Assembly: GCA_964304625.1 (NCBI GenBank)
Contig: OZ199839.1
Span: 3,286,001 to 3,350,000 of the forward strand
Source: Kudoa neothunni
Lineage: Eukaryota; Cnidaria
Direction of reading: 5' to 3'
Length of the DNA stretch: 64,000 bases
Part shown: piece after piece, positions 21,677 through 34,093 of the stretch
How positions within the stretch are numbered: the first letter of the stretch is position 1
Layout: every line of letters begins with the position of its first letter
Program-made: the position numbers and the translations under genes
The notes under the pieces: generated by a model
Databases searched by the model: none
What the model was told of the DNA's origin: nothing
What the model saw: the letters and a program-made list of their open reading frames with translations, nothing else

Positions 21677-24600
21677 ATGAAGTTAACACAACTGATAATT
21701 TTTTCATTGAGCTTTTATTTGTCGTATCAAAATTTTAACCTTCAAGAAATAAAGATATTTGAAGAACCAGGCTCAACCAGGTTCTACGGTTTCTCAGTAG
21801 CTTTCCAAAAACATTCAGGGTAATACCCGTATTATGATCAAATGCATAAAAATTTAACCATAGCTTATATAGAATTGTTGTCTCTGACCCTTTGAAAGAT
21901 TCTGGAATCGTTTATGAATACAAAATATCCGATAATCCTCAGAGAACTTCACAGCGCAAGAGTAATTTCATATTTCTTAGGTTATAATCATTTCATTAAG
22001 TAGGAAATGGGAAAAAATATTTTGGAAGTAACATATCAAGAAGCCCGAATGCAGATTTCCAATATGTAATATACAAATAGGTTAAAGTTTGATTTTTAGA
22101 CATATAAATAGATTTGGAATTACTTTGATTATAAATCCAATAAAGCATATTACAAAGAGCCCAACAAAAATCCTACGGAGTATACTGTAAGAATACGTCG
22201 ACCTCTACATGGTATTTTTTAATAAAAATTCTGTTTTTAACAACTTTAATAGCAAAAAGGAACAAACGATATGGTATTTCGATGGAAAAATATATCAAAC
22301 AAATGCGAAATTATTTTAGATATATTTCATATTGGAGAACACGCTGAAGTGATAAGTAAAACTGAAACCTACGTTGGAAATCCATTATACAGTGATACTA
22401 AAGGTTGATTTCCTAAATTTGACGTTTTTAAATTTGATTAGGCATAATAATGAAATGTGATTTGACCCAGGGAACTCCGTGTATTGGGTTTATTGATAAA
22501 CCTAGATCGCCTGAATATCCGAGGCAGGCATTAGGTAAATCGGGATACAAATGAAAAGGAATTTTTAAATAATTTATTTTAAGGTCGATATTTTAAGCTT
22601 GGAAATATACATCCAACGGAAGGAAAAGGTACTTTATTTATTGTTCTTTATATTTAACGAAAAACAGAGGTTATCGTCTCCGCCCACGAAGCAAACTATT
22701 TTAGAGGCTGCTTGTTTGTTTACTTAACTAACGGGGTAGAAAATAACGACCTGTCTGCTACCAAAAACGATGAAATAGGAAAATTGGTTGATAATTATGA
22801 AAAAATATGTTTTGAAGTATAATAATTGAAATAGAATATAATAAATTAAAAGTATTCTAGGAGAGAGAATTTACTGGGTTCGGTTACCATTTTGCAGTTG
22901 TATCGATGAAATCTACTACGTAATCTTTCCTTTTTGTTTTTTATAAAATAGAAAATAGTAGTTATGATTACGTCGTTGTGGGTATGCCTTTCGATTGGAT
23001 AAATGGCCATGAATCCGGAAGCGTTAGTGTTATAACTCCCAAAGTATTTGGGTTCCAGTGCTCCTCTTTCAATATCACGAAAATTAATAGGTTACAGGTA
23101 ACACTGTCTCATATGATATCAAAGTGCTTTTTTCCGGTACAAAATGGTCGAGATTTGGCTATTACGTTCATAACGTTAAAGATATCGATTCAAATGGGTT
23201 CGAAGGTAACTTTACTTTTCTTAAGACAGGCGTGAAATAAAAACTTAACAAATAGATGTTATTGTTGGTTCGCCTTATGAAAAAAAGGGAGTTCTATATA
23301 TTTTCTACCAAACTGAAGATGGATTTAATAGCGAACATCACTCGGTACAAAAACTGTTTAGTTGTGTATATATTACGATTATTAACAGAGAATTGACCAG
23401 TCCGACATTAGCGGGGATCCTGTACAACTATTTGGCTTCAGTTTAGATGTGTTTGATACTAACTCTGATGGCAAATACGGTATTTTAACCAAATTTCTAG
23501 ATATTTGTATTTATTTAATAGAATTACTGCTTGGAGGGCTGGGACGGGCAGTTTATATGGTGCCACTTCCCCAAGCGTTGCTGAAATTTGAAATTACACC
23601 ATCTTCTACCAGTTTAGATTTTCTTTCATTGCCTTCCTGTACAATTAAGAATGTTCAGAAAAAATGGTAATAACATTAATTTTATTTTAATAAAAAAAAT
23701 TTAGTTTGACCTTGAAAGTTTGCAGTACCTTTTCTGGAAGTGGTGTTAGTCAAACAGGTATAATCAAAAATAACATTTAAAAATCCTTACAAATTTCTGA
23801 ACGACATAGACTTAAAATTCCATCTCCATATAAAAGAGCAAAGTTTGGATAGCGGAGATGAACACGACGAAAGTAGACACGAGGATAGGGGAGTGTTCGA
23901 ATCCACAAACAATGGGGAGTTGCATAAAGAAATCACCGTGCGTAAACGTACTGGAAATTACGAAGAATCTCAAGATTGCACTTCAGTTGAATTTATATTG
24001 GTATTTTAAAATATAACAAGTGATTAAAATAAGTACTATAATAGGGGGATCATCTACGGGTGAATCGAAACCTTGAATTTAATTCCACCATGGTATTGGA
24101 CAATAAAATAAAGGATATCTTTGTCAATAACGAGATAAATAGAGATAAAATTCTGACAGTTAAATTAATTGAACTATTATATTCTTCTCTAGCAACACTT
24201 TTTAGGTCCCAGTTACTCAAGCATGTGATAATACTAATAAATGCAAGCCTGATATCGGTTTGAAAATGTCTAGTGATATAGGTGAAAAGTAAATTCTCTA
24301 TAATAGACTAAGCTTTAAATTTGATTATTTTAGTAACACATTAAAAGAGGGAGAAACCTTTAAATTGATTGTAAACATAACTTCTCATCATAAGAAGACT
24401 ACAAACATAATCGGTCATCTTCACGTTTCTAATGATTTTATCATCCATAATGTGATCCAATAATTAGCCTGTATATTTTTAAATATACACTTAGATCAAC
24501 AATGGAGTGACTTTCAAAAATGTAATTATTCAAGATAAAGAGGTTTTGGAACTAAAAATCGTTAAAAAATTATATCCAGCTGATCATGTAAATATTTTTA

Positions 24601-26930
24601 TAATTGAAAATTTATTCATTACATAATATTAGTTTGGTTTTGCGATAATTATGCAATCAAGACGTGAGGCAACCGCCAAAAAGGATTCTTATACTTTCAC
24701 TCTAAGAGTGACAAAGTAGTTGATTATTATTCATAACCAATTAATAAATTCCCTAGTGATGTAGAAGAAGATGATATGGCAAACAACGAAGTTGCAGTTA
24801 TTCTTCCATTCAAAGTTGAATCGAGCGTAATTATTACAGGGTAAACAAATATATGAAAATTACTTAATAAAAAAACATAATCCTTCTCAATTATCTCTTA
24901 TTAAGCTCATATGTAGTGGCTAAATAGATATTTTAATTTGATAATTAGGTAATTTCAAGAATTGATTAAAATATTGTTTTTCTTTGGATGCTTACATTTT
25001 AATTATATTCACTAGCTTATGATACTTTTTATGTATTTAAGAATCAAATAAATGATAATCATTTTAAGTGAAATTTATGTTTCCCGTGAAAATATATACT
25101 TTTTTTTATAATATATACTTTTATTAATATGAAGAATAAATATTTCTGTATTCTATTCCATCATTACAGAAAATATTTGTTTTTATCATTAACTAGTAAA
25201 AATTCCTAGCTTCATTCCTGATTAAGAGTATTTTTCGTCGAAAAATCCCCCAAGTCGTGTCAAATTCATATATATGTAGAAGATATAGAGGAATAGTTGG
25301 AAAAAATTTTAAATTAATTAATGTGGTTAATAATTTTATGATGTAAAATGGCAATAACAATCCCTCCTATTTAGTTCAAAAGTAATAATTAAAAAATCTA
25401 ATTTATTTTTAACTCTATAATTAGTTAAAAGTCTAGTATTTTATAAGATTGTATATGAACTATAAAAAATATATAAACGATTTCTATAACTAATTAATAA
25501 ATATTGTTGATGAAACAATAATAATAATTCTTATTTTATTAATTTATTTTGACTGACAATTTATAAAACATTCAAATGTTAAATTTCGCAAGCCTAAATA
25601 TAATAATATTGATAAAAATTATTTACTTGGGACGAATCAAAAAATTTCGTGTCTAAATAAATCCTTATAAAATATTCGAATTATTTTTTCAAATTATTTT
25701 TAATAGATTAATAAAAATCGGAAATAAAATATAATTAATCATGATACCTAATTACATTGATTATTGATTTGATATTTTAAATTATTCGATTGCGGTATCA
25801 GAATAATTGATATTATCAAAAATTTCATATATAATGTTATATTTATCGATTAATTTGTATTTCATTGAAAAGATTAATATAATTACAAACAATCGTGCTA
25901 ATTTCTGCTGTAGGCTGAGTTACCCTACTGTTTCTGAAATAAGTCCCCATAAAGAACCTGAAAACAGTACAATTGACACCAGCCTTGTCCATGCTTACCC
26001 CCATTTGGATATTCAAGCAATTGTATTGGTTAACGCATCATGAATTTCAAATAACGAGTATTTAGGTATCAAATGGAGGACCTCATGACTCTCCTTCGGG
26101 TTTCGTTGAAATGGATATACCAGCGACATTGGACGGTAACCAAGTTGTCTATTTTCCAGGATTGAACGTATTTTATGACTTGAATTCGTTAAAGTTTGTT
26201 AATCAGTTATTTTTAGGAATTATTGAGCAAAGATGATGTCTTATGTTCTGAAATTAACGCCATTAAATCGACAGTATAAAATCTTTATTAGTTTAAAAAA
26301 AGACAGTAATTTCTGCTAGAATAAAGATCTGATTGCAAATCCAACCCAAAAGAGAAACGATGAAAATAAAAATGATGTAATTTCGAAACTTTATTATTTC
26401 TATATACAAATTTTCATTAAGATCTGTTCAGCGGAATCATGCTACAAATTAAAATGCATTTTCCAAAAGGTAGAAGCAAGGAAAGAATTAAAAGTTAAAG
26501 TGAAGGGTTTTATAAGATCAGAAGAGGTACTAAAAAGTTTTTAGTTCTTATGATAAATATAACTATTTTTATAGTTGTACAATTTGATTGGCAGAAATGG
26601 AACTGAAATCACGGTTAAAGGGAAAATAACATTCAGTTCTTTAGAAACTGTCAGAGTCGATTCTCCGATGGATATGAACGTAATTGTTTTAGGAATTCAT
26701 TTTATTATTTTTTACTGGATAGATTAAAATAAAGTTTACGAAGAATATCTCTAAACTTTCTCTGAAAAGTATACCCCTTTGGTTCTATTTAATAGCCATT
26801 ATGTGTTCGGTGACAATTGTGGCGGCGTTATCATTTGTACTCTATAAGGTAAGCTTATCGTTAGGAACGAGAACTATAAATGTTGTAGATGGGAATTTTT
26901 CAGAGAAAAGATTTCTACCAAACTCTTTAA
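21677..26930 (+). CDS. Integrin alpha subunit, gene C (30 exons, 958 aa, intact)
   Basis: Third alpha subunit. Exons: 21677-21819, 21873-21961, 22004-22065, 22112-22211, 22320-22403, 22442-22534, 22584-22628, 22668-22816, 22861-22919, 22959-23043, 23091-23205, 23256-23344, 23389-23479, 23522-23666, 23705-23757, 23810-24000, 24045-24158, 24206-24288, 24334-24451, 24495-24587, 24633-24715, 24757-24840, 25914-26028, 26066-26167, 26217-26273, 26320-26376, 26422-26526, 26575-26679, 26723-26848, 26889-26930. The sum, 2877 nt, is a whole number of codons. An in-frame ATG also lies upstream at 21638, but starting at 21677 gives a clean signal peptide ending before NFNL. Propeller motifs include VGMPFDWINGHESGS and Ca loops DIDSNGFED and DTNSDGKYE. 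The helix FYLIAIMCSVTIVAALSFVL leads to tail KMGIFQRKDFYQTL. Exon 16 carries an extra acidic, His-containing stretch (GDEHDESRHEDRG) absent from A and B. MITE copies in opposite orientation lie on both sides. Confidence 0.93.
24841..25913 (+). other. Long intron 22 of integrin gene C
   Basis: A 1.07 kb AT-rich intron between calf-domain exons. No transposon ends or coding segment were seen. Genes A and B have a 46-base intron at the same place. Confidence 0.8.
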
Positions 26931-27643
26931 AATAGTTTGTGTGCTATCTATTTCCATAATACAAATAATCTCCCACTGAAATACTTCACCAAACACATTA
27001 TTATGATTAGAAATCTCGAATTAATTTATTCTACAATTAATTCAGCTGTTTATTATGCTGTTTAGTGGTCAATTTTTGCGTTCAAGTATATCAATCTAGT
27101 ATCTGTTGATTACAGTGATATTTGAAATAAAAGTGCTATTTATGAAGTTTTTTATTCATTAATATAGTAAAAATATAATATTCGTGATTAATCGTATATG
27201 TATTTCACGCAAAAAATTATTCAATGACGATTTTCAGCAATTATAAAAATTAAGTTTTATTTTTTTTAATTTATTTAAAATTGAAAAATAATTTTCAATT
27301 GTATTTTACGTAAATTAAGGGAAATGGTCATGTTTAAAAAATTGGTGAAAATTGTAACCTGAAAAAGTTGAGTTTCAATAGTGAAAAATAAGCTAAAAGT
27401 AAATTCTAAGTTGTTAATGGTGGAATATTTCAAGTTAAATTATAAAATTTTATTAGATTGAATCTGAGAGTCACGTGCAAGCTCCTTAAAGCATAAGTGT
27501 CTCCGATGCGTTTCGCTCTACCTTGAATGTGCCAAATCTTCAAATTAATCTTTTCTGTCTAAGCATATTTATTTAAATTTTATTTATTGTGTTTAATAAA
27601 GAAAAAAAAATTTCTGGCATTTTTGTTGAAAGTAATACAGATG
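26931..27643. other. AT-rich intergenic DNA after gene C
   Basis: Contains the 3' UTR of gene C. A short GC-richer stretch near 27468-27535 has no recognisable identity. Confidence 0.4.
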
Positions 27644-27645
27644 TA

Positions 27646-28159
27646 CAGTCGAACCTCGGTAACCAGAAAAACTATTTAATCATATTTACGGATAAAAGTA
27701 CCACCCATCACCGTACGTCATATACAATATAGCATATATACCAATGCGATATTTAAATAAATAATAATTCCATATTATTTATTAATAAGTTTTTCTTGTA
27801 AAGCATAAGTTAAGCTTTCATTTCTAATATAAATTTGTACTATATCTGAACACATTCCTGTATGTATATTCAACAAAAATTAATTATCGATTATTTTAAA
27901 AATAGGTTACTTCTCTCTGTAGACGTGCAAAACCTGCCATAATTATGAACTGATTTTACTTTAAGTCTCTGTATTCTTAGTTAATAGATATACCAACATT
28001 TTTAATTTAATTGACAAATGTTAAAGTATTTTACTTAATAAATAATGAAAATTTAAAACTGTGCGCGTATGACTTTGTTTATGTTCGATTAACCGGAATC
28101 TCGCTATGCGGAAAGATAATCGCTGATCCCAAATTTTCCGGATAATCGAGGATCGACCG
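27646..28159 (-). mobile_element. pogo/Tigger-like MITE, copy 2 (opposite orientation)
   Basis: Left end CAGTCGAACCTCGGTAACCA and right end, read inward, CGGTCGATCCTCGATTATCC. Its body is a shortened reverse-complement relative of copy 1 at 19346-19999, for example GTACCACCCATCACCGTACG. TA precedes the left end. It is 514 bp and non-coding. The two copies form a large inverted pair around integrin gene C. Confidence 0.8.
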
Positions 28160-31100
28160 TCTTATTATGTGATTTATATACTTATTATATGAAATAACCT
28201 ATAAAATTAAATAATAGAATGAAATATAAATAAGCAATTATTACTTCAAGTATAGTTCTTCACATTAATACTTAATTATTTCCAAAAGCTATAGATAAAT
28301 TTTACAAAAAAATTCGTTAAAAAGACTAAAACTTATTAAATTAATGAATTTTTTATCATACTCACTTTTCCATTTTAATAAAATTTGTAACCTTTTATTG
28401 TATATGTTTCTTTTACATATAAATTAGGGTTATATTTTAATTAAACAAAATTTTATTATATTTCATTCGATTATAATAAAAAAAATATTTAATTTTCTCG
28501 TTTATAAGTGTATATTTAAATAATGGTATTAATTAATAGCCATAGTCCTCTTCAGTAGAACATTATTGAAAATGCGCAAAATTACGTTAGGAAAAAAAAT
28601 TGTTTAGGGAAGTTTTTGCTAATTAATATTTTTTAACCAATCTATTTTAATTAAATAAAATCATTATAATTAAATATTTTAATAAACGAACCTAAATGAC
28701 ATAAAAGATAAGTGATACTGCTTCTTTATGTAGATTTGATGCCACGGGAACAAAAATAGTACGAATGACTTTTCCAGAAGGCATAAAATAAATTGATCTT
28801 TCAACAAACTTTAATTATCAAAATATTTTAAAGAGAGAGACATTTTTAACTATTTTATTCTCGAAATATTAAAATGTGTTTCAAAAAAGAAGTTTTTTAA
28901 ATTTATTCTTTAATTTATAAGATATATAAATTTTTATCTCAACTACGCCACTAAATAAATGTTAAATTATAGTTTCTCATTTTATCGAAAAATAATAAAC
29001 TAAAAATCGCTGTTAATAACGCTACCACCTATAATAAGCCATATTAATCGAAAGTTACAATAAGTTTCTATTCCCAATGAGTACCATCCTGTTTTCTAAA
29101 TTTAACAGGCGTGACAGTTAATTTCAAAAAATAGAGGTAAATTGATCTTATACGTTTAGTTTTAAAGTATTTTTTCATTTATTATAAACCAAAGTTAATT
29201 TGTATAAATAAGAAATGCTGAATATTATTCGTTATATGCGTTTTCAGCCAAATAATAATCTAATCCTTTATTATAAATAATATTGTAGCTAAAGTTCCAA
29301 TGTTGTCTAACCCAAGTAAATTATAAGATTGAATTTATTAAATGAACAAACATCGTTAATTATTAGTATCAATGGAATATATTGAATTTAAATTTCTCCA
29401 CTAAAAATAATTTGAAAACTTTTGTAAAAAATGATGAACGATATAAGGTTTATAATAAATATATGCATCATTATTTTATAAAAAATTATACTGATATGAT
29501 AGGAAAAAACATTGATTTTTTAACAATTTAGCATTAAAAGAATAAATTATTTTCTTATTTTTTGAATCAAATGAATTGTAAATTAATTTAAAAAAATGGA
29601 AATTAATATATTAAATGTTTATATGTGATTAAGTTTATGTTATTTTATTAAAATAATATTTTGTTGCAATGAAAAAGAAACGGCAAGTAAAGGAATAGGT
29701 TTTTAAAATTGAAAGTAATTTTTTATCAAAATTATGTCGTATTTTTTATTAGTTGATTTATCGCAAGTTTAGTACATCCTGTAAATTTAATCGACTAAGT
29801 GTATTTAGCCACGTTCTTTCTAGGTTCGGAATTGGATTTGCCCTTAGTCTTGATAATCCTTGAAGGGAAATTAGAGGTATCAAATATGTCGACTGAATTA
29901 ATAAAGATATTTACCTGGTATAATTGTATCAGATATTCCATCACTAAAAAAATATATGTATATTAATATATTTGACTAATGGAAACGAAAAGTAATGAGT
30001 AATGACTCATGGTTGGTTGGTATCCACAGCCTATTAAATACTACTAATGATGAATTATCAATGGCTACTTCTGATCTACTTCAGAGGACTGTGCCATGAA
30101 TAGTCGTTCAGGTTTGGAAAGGATTCTAAAATATTCAGTTTTTGCGAATTATTAAAAATATTACTCTATGGGGCAAAAATCAGCCATGTAACAAAATATC
30201 TTGGAATAATAGTTCAAAGCGTTATGAAAGAAAGGTATGTTTGGTGTTGAGATCTAGAAAACCAATTCGAATCATTAATAAGTCTTTAATCCAACTAACC
30301 TACCCCAATACTTGATGAGAGTTTAAGTTTTATTGCTTGGGAGAAAATCTATCGAAAAAAATTTTAAATTATTACCGAACTCATCTATCATACTGAACAT
30401 GGTAAACAATTAACGGATTCTCTCAACGAAAATACTAAATACAAAAATTTATTAACTGATTATTTACAAACATTACTTTCATTCTGATCATTACATATGG
30501 CTAATTTTTCACATATCAAACTGCTTGAGAACAAACTGTTCATCACTTTTTCGAAAGGAATTAAACGATACAGGCTTTCAGGACACTTAAGTTAAATTAC
30601 TGTTTCCTAGATAGTGAGAATAAACTTAGATTACAATGAACCCTTCGGGGCAATTTTTGTCGACCACATTCACGATAATGAATTCCAAATAACTCCTTAT
30701 ATGGGATGTAATGGTTAGATTGACCTCTCTAGGACTACAAAATATAGAGACTATTCCATGCAATCAATCATTATACATGACCATTGAGAGTTGTAGAAGG
30801 GTTACCATAGGAGACGTATGCAAAGAAAGGGGCAACTATCGTGATTAAACTTAAAAGTGAAAAGTAACAGAAAAATTACTCAGAAATACACAAAAAAGAC
30901 CCATTTAAATTCACTAATTGATATTATTTTATCAGTATTATTATAAATGTCCAACGGTCCTTACATAGTTACTTTTAATCAATTTAGCATTGACATTTGC
31001 AGAATTTAATTAATTATGCCTAATTACTAATTCCGCAATTTTAAGGTAAGATGGTCATTATCAATTTAGAATTTATTAATCTTTTATGGACTACCTATGT

Positions 31101-31568
31101 GTTTATTGATTAATTTTATCTTTGTGGATAAAGTATGGTTGATATATAGTGAGGAAAATATAATATCAATATTCAAATATATTAAATCATTAAACTAAAT
31201 GGATCTATTATAGATTTTATTACGACTAAATAAACTGACAATATTATTAATATTTTTAAAAAATACTGAAGTTTTTAAAAGATGATACTATAATGTTATA
31301 TTAGATCGAATTCAACGGATGACTGATTCATAACATCACGATAAGATTCATAAAATATACATTAGCGATTATTTGAGTTATGAGGCGAAAATTCTGGCAT
31401 TATCAAATATTAGAAAATAATTTTTATATTTAATTAATTTTTTAGAATATTGTAAAATATTCTAAAACGGCCAATAAAAACATATAAATGTTGATGCTTA
31501 TCTAAAGCAATCGATTTTTGATGAAATAAATCTTTCCTCCGAAATATGACGTTAAAAGCGTATCGTAC
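28160..31568. other. 3.4 kb intergenic DNA, no recognised gene
   Basis: Mostly very AT-rich. The segment at about 29990-30860 is more balanced in composition and may be a decayed coding sequence, but I could not read a conserved domain in any frame. Confidence 0.4.
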
Positions 31569-31570
31569 TA

Positions 31571-33488
31571 CAGTCGAGATTGGATATTGCGTGATTCGGT
31601 ATTGCGTAATTTAAGATTTTCGATATGAAGATATTTACATTGGGACTTAATTTTAGAGTTATATCATTACTTTATTTATTAAATTAATAATATAGAATAA
31701 AAATAAAAAAATATTTTTTCTACGTGCCTCTGATTTAGTATTGCGTAAAACCTTTTTATTGCGTAACGTAAATTACCAACGTGACTAGATATTGCGTGAT
31801 TTCATCTTCAACATGTCCAGGGAGCAGCGTGAAATTTCTGAGAAAATTAGAATAATACAATATTACAATTCAATAAAATCAATAAAGGGCGCAAAGAAAA
31901 TGACGGTTGAAAAGTTTAAACTTAGTGGTATGATTATTTTTAATCGATAACAATTTATTTCTTAAAGGACATTCAACGCTTGACAGAATTCTTTCTCATG
32001 AAACCAAGCTGAACGATTCAGATGTTGCAGGAAGTAGGAAGAGGCATTCAAATGGAGGATTTATCAACATAGACGAAGAAGTTTATGAATGGTTTATCAA
32101 AAAACGCACCAATGGTCACATTATTTCTGGTGACGTAATACTTGGAATTGCCACCATAATTGCCAGAAAGAATGAAGTTCAAAATTTTAAAGCAAGCAGG
32201 GGTTGGCTAGCGGGGTTTAAAAAAAGGTTTGGAATCATTTGCAAGCATTTTCATGGTGAAGCTGCGAGCGCTAACGTCGCGTCTATTGATTCGTGGATCT
32301 ATGAAAATAAAAATTTGATAAGCATATACAGCCCAAAAAATATAATCAATATTGACGAAACTGGGTTGTTTTATGAGAAATTACAGAACAGTAGTTATTT
32401 ATTAAAAGAAGAAAATGACATTAAAGGTAAAAAGCTATCGAAAAAAAGAATAACGATTTTGGTATCGTGCTCTTTAAGCGGAGAAAAGTTGCCCTTAGTC
32501 GTAATTGGGAAATACCAAAACCCCAGGTGCTTCAAGGTGGTAAAAAATTTATCTTATGAGTATTATGCCCAAAAAAATTCTTGGATCACCTCTGCTATTT
32601 TTTTCCAGATAATGAAAAAATTAGATTTTAAAATGGAGTCAGAACAACGAAAAATACTACAAGTGTTTTACAGCCACTCGATCTCGGAGTGATCAATTGT
32701 CTTAAAAGTAGATATAAAAAAATATTGTGTAGCCATATGGCATTATGTGATGATTCGTTAAATAATAAATTTACATTACTTAATGCAATTTTGACACTCC
32801 AAGAAGCATGGAACAGTATTCCACCTGAAATTATTGTCAACTGTTTTAAAAAGTCTGGCATATTTAGCGAAAGTAAAAGCTAATGCGAACTTAAAAAATT
32901 AATCCATTATCATAGGATATATAGAGACGGAAACAAATGATAAAATTTTCGAAGATGAACAGAGTATAAATATACAATAAAATTTTAATATTTTTATAGT
33001 CGAGGAGGAAACATGGGAGACCAACTTTGATGATGATAACTTACCTACTTGTGAAGATGATAACGGCGATGTCTTAATATCAACAGCGAATCCAATTCAG
33101 AATGAAATCGAATCTGATGAGGAAGAACCAAAAGTTCCAATAAAAGATATAAAGCATGCCGTAAGTACATTAAGGAAGGTGTTTATTCGGGAAGATCCAT
33201 CTGGACTCATCGATCTTCATCCGATAATGGATCGAATTTTAAAAATATCATCTCAAAGATGGCACCAAACTAAAATTACTTCATTTTTTCATAAAAATTA
33301 ATAATTTTGTCTGGTTGAGTTAAATAAAATTCCTTATATTTATTTTATTCCACTAGCAATGATTTAAAGTAGGATAAACGCACAAAACAAGTTTAAATCG
33401 AATATTTTTACAAGTGCGCATGTGCGTGACTCGATATTGCGTAATTTTTGGGGCCAAGGAATAATTACGCAATATCGAATCTCGACTG
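31571..33488 (+). mobile_element. Tigger/pogo-type DNA transposon
   Basis: Flanked by TA on both sides (31569-31570 and 33489-33490). Terminal inverted repeats are CAGTCGAGATTGGATATTGC on the left and, read inward, CAGTCGAGATTCGATATTGC on the right. Further GATATTGCG/GTATTGCG repeats lie just inside the left end. It carries a spliced transposase gene of the Tc1/mariner-pogo superfamily. Confidence 0.9.
31813..33301 (+). pseudogene. Tigger-type transposase with intron and internal deletion
   Basis: Starts MSREQREISEKIRIIQYYNS. An intron at 31928-31967 separates the N-terminal DNA-binding part from the main exon. A CENP-B-type region follows (SRGWLAGFKKRFGI). The DDE_1 domain shows the first catalytic block NIDETGLFY near 32330 and the third block QPLDLGVI near 32672. 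The stretch between them is too short: about 40 residues, which in relatives include the VDNCPAH block with the second catalytic Asp, are missing at about 32660, and the frame changes there. A further C-terminal exon (about 33000-33301) is acidic and ends SFFHKN. The enzyme would be inactive. Confidence 0.85.
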
Positions 33489-33490
33489 TA

Positions 33491-34093
33491 TTATATACAC
33501 ACGAACGGACCTCTCATCTTGATTATGCCAATTATCTATCTATACGCTAATGTGGTTATACTAAATTCTTATAATGTAAATTAGAATTTTGTTATGGGTT
33601 ATTTATAGTACAAGTATTAAATTTACTTAAATCGAGATAATTAATAATATTAATTATTGGGTTTATCCCTTAGGGATTTTCCTGTATGTACAAAAGTGTA
33701 TAATTAAAAAAGCTCTCAACCAATTTTACTATATAATAACGTATAATTTAACCTATTTATATAAAATTACAGTTTGCATCTTTACTAAATAATGCAATTT
33801 CGTTTTATGATAACTTTACCTTGCAAAAATAATATAATATCAAATAAGACGAAAACACTTTTTTTTAAATACCAACAAAAAATTAATAAAAACATATTAT
33901 AATTGTGTTTAATTAGAAATATGTCAAATTGATGAAATGGGGAAAACCAAACAATGTGCTTTATTTAGTCAAACCATAACCGTTCATTATAAACAAATTA
34001 TACCCAATATACAGCAAATTCTACAAATAGGAACAAATTATTCCCCGTTCTTGTCAGGATTAATTTTCGAGTTTTAATTAGGTCAACGCAATT
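33491..34093. other. AT-rich intergenic DNA upstream of gene D
   Basis: Likely promoter and 5' UTR of integrin gene D. No repeat or coding sequence is supported. Confidence 0.5.
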
